The notes under the pieces: generated by a model
What the model was told of the DNA's origin: nothing
What the model saw: only the letters and a program-made list of their open reading frames with translations
The model's database searches: none
Position numbers and translations under genes: made by a program
Source: Bacillus mycoides
GTDB lineage: Bacteria > Bacillota > Bacilli > Bacillales > Bacillaceae_G
NCBI RefSeq assembly: GCF_018742245.1
Contig: NZ_CP036132.1
Location: 1,111,001-1,175,000 of the forward strand
DNA length: 64,000 bases
Reading direction: 5' to 3'
Part shown: piece by piece, positions 63,461 to 64,000 of the stretch
Layout: every line of letters starts with the position of its first letter
Position numbering within the stretch: position 1 is the stretch's first letter

Positions 63461-64000
63461 TTACAATCCAAGAACCTCTTCTAAATATAGAGCGATACCA
63501 TCTTCTTCATTCGTTAATGTCGTATGATTTGCGAGTGATTTTAATTCAGGAATTGCATTACCCATTGCGATTCCATGACCAGCAAATTCGATCATTTCAA
63601 AGTCGTTATCCTCATCACCAAAAGCGATAATTCGCTCTTTAGGAATATTATAATGGCCTGAAATTTTTTGTAATCCGACAGCTTTATTTAATCCGCTTTT
63701 TACAATTTCAATAATTGGCCAAGGTGCACCCCATTTTCTATGGTCGATGACTTCAGCATGCATATCTGTTAAATGTTGGCGAATTGCAGCAGAGTGCTCG
63801 TCATGTGCATCGATTAATAAGCAAGTTGGATGGTCGTTTAAAGTATTTAATAAATCTCCTGTGAAAATCTTCGGAGAACCGAATTCAAAAATATGTTTTT
63901 TATCTTCATCAATTTCACGGACATACACATCATCGATGACTTCAGCATAGACATTTTTCACGCCGAAATCAAAGCAAGCTCGGACGATTTCTTGCGCTGT
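63461..64000 (-). CDS. Cof-type HAD phosphatase (YitU-like), partial
   Basis: The visible 179 residues are the C-terminal part of a HAD hydrolase; the frame is open at the window edge. HAD motif III/IV is clear (IPKERIIAFGDEDNDFEMIE, then GHGIAMGNAIPELK). The cap domain is the preceding beta-rich part. Cof-type enzymes dephosphorylate sugar phosphates and cofactors. B. subtilis has yitU near yitT, supporting the assignment. Confidence 0.85.
   Translation of the reverse strand, partial: TAQEIVRACFDFGVKNVYAEVIDDVYVREIDEDKKHIFEFGSPKIFTGDLLNTLNDHPTCLLIDAHDEHSAAIRQHLTDMHAEVIDHRKWGAPWPIIEIVKSGLNKAVGLQKISGHYNIPKERIIAFGDEDNDFEMIEFAGHGIAMGNAIPELKSLANHTTLTNEEDGIALYLEEVLGL

Overview
The window is chromosomal DNA from a member of the Bacillus cereus group. 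The support is low GC with strong AGGAGG-type ribosome sites, the gerPABCDEF-yisI-yisK-yisL-yisN-asnO order known from Bacillus, tandem SLH-domain proteins, comK, addBA, a glyoxylate-shunt pair, and two copies of a repeat matching the B. cereus-group bcr1 element. No rRNA, tRNA, CRISPR array or transposase gene was seen.

Layout. 1-3.3 kb: the end of a toxin/immunity-type region, with a partial TPR-like protein, two paralogous beta-rich proteins of unknown function, and decayed Rhs C-terminal toxin tips with one intact small membrane protein. 3.4-10.3 kb: metallophosphoesterase, HD phosphohydrolase, an ECF sigma factor with its anti-sigma factor (with a good ECF-type promoter), an AraC/GyrI regulator and a VOC protein. 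10.3-17 kb: an OmpR-type two-component system, a CPBP protein, small membrane proteins, an M48 protease and an EamA transporter. 17.4-19.1 kb: two paralogous SLH proteins. 19.3-22.2 kb: aceB-aceA. 22.2-26 kb: cold-shock protein, comK, a VTT-domain membrane protein and signal peptidase I. 26.2-33.7 kb: addB-addA plus a small zinc-ribbon/alpha-CTD-like protein. 33.9-35.4 kb: AlkD-type DNA repair protein and an orphan. 35.5-43.7 kb: the gerP spore germination operon (with a sigma-K-like promoter), a Spo0E-like phosphatase, yisK, rocD, yisL, yisN and asnO. 43.9-51.1 kb: a ferrochelatase pseudogene broken by a bcr1 element, a catalase with a PerR-type box, an ammonium transporter flanked by two GlnR/TnrA-type boxes, an amylase-like protein lacking catalytic residues, a second bcr1, a YajQ-family protein and CvfB.

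51.2-60.9 kb is the most unusual region: a 5'-truncated WapA/Rhs-type gene followed by a chain of partial Rhs modules. Each module keeps the end of the YD-repeat core, carries a different short basic C-terminal tip, and is followed by a small polytopic membrane protein that looks like its cognate immunity protein. Tips and immunity genes recur in several copies, many with frameshifts or nonsense codons, and the same families reappear at the left end of the window 55 kb away. This looks like a reservoir of toxin tip/immunity cassettes that can recombine with an expressed Rhs gene. Two tip families share a C-terminal motif (G-x-G-[FL]-[IL]-x-D ... YK-x-YK-x-x-Y), which may define an undescribed membrane-acting toxin family.

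The window ends with standard Bacillus genes: prsA, a YitT-family membrane protein, several tiny conserved proteins, and a YitU/Cof-type HAD phosphatase cut by the window edge.
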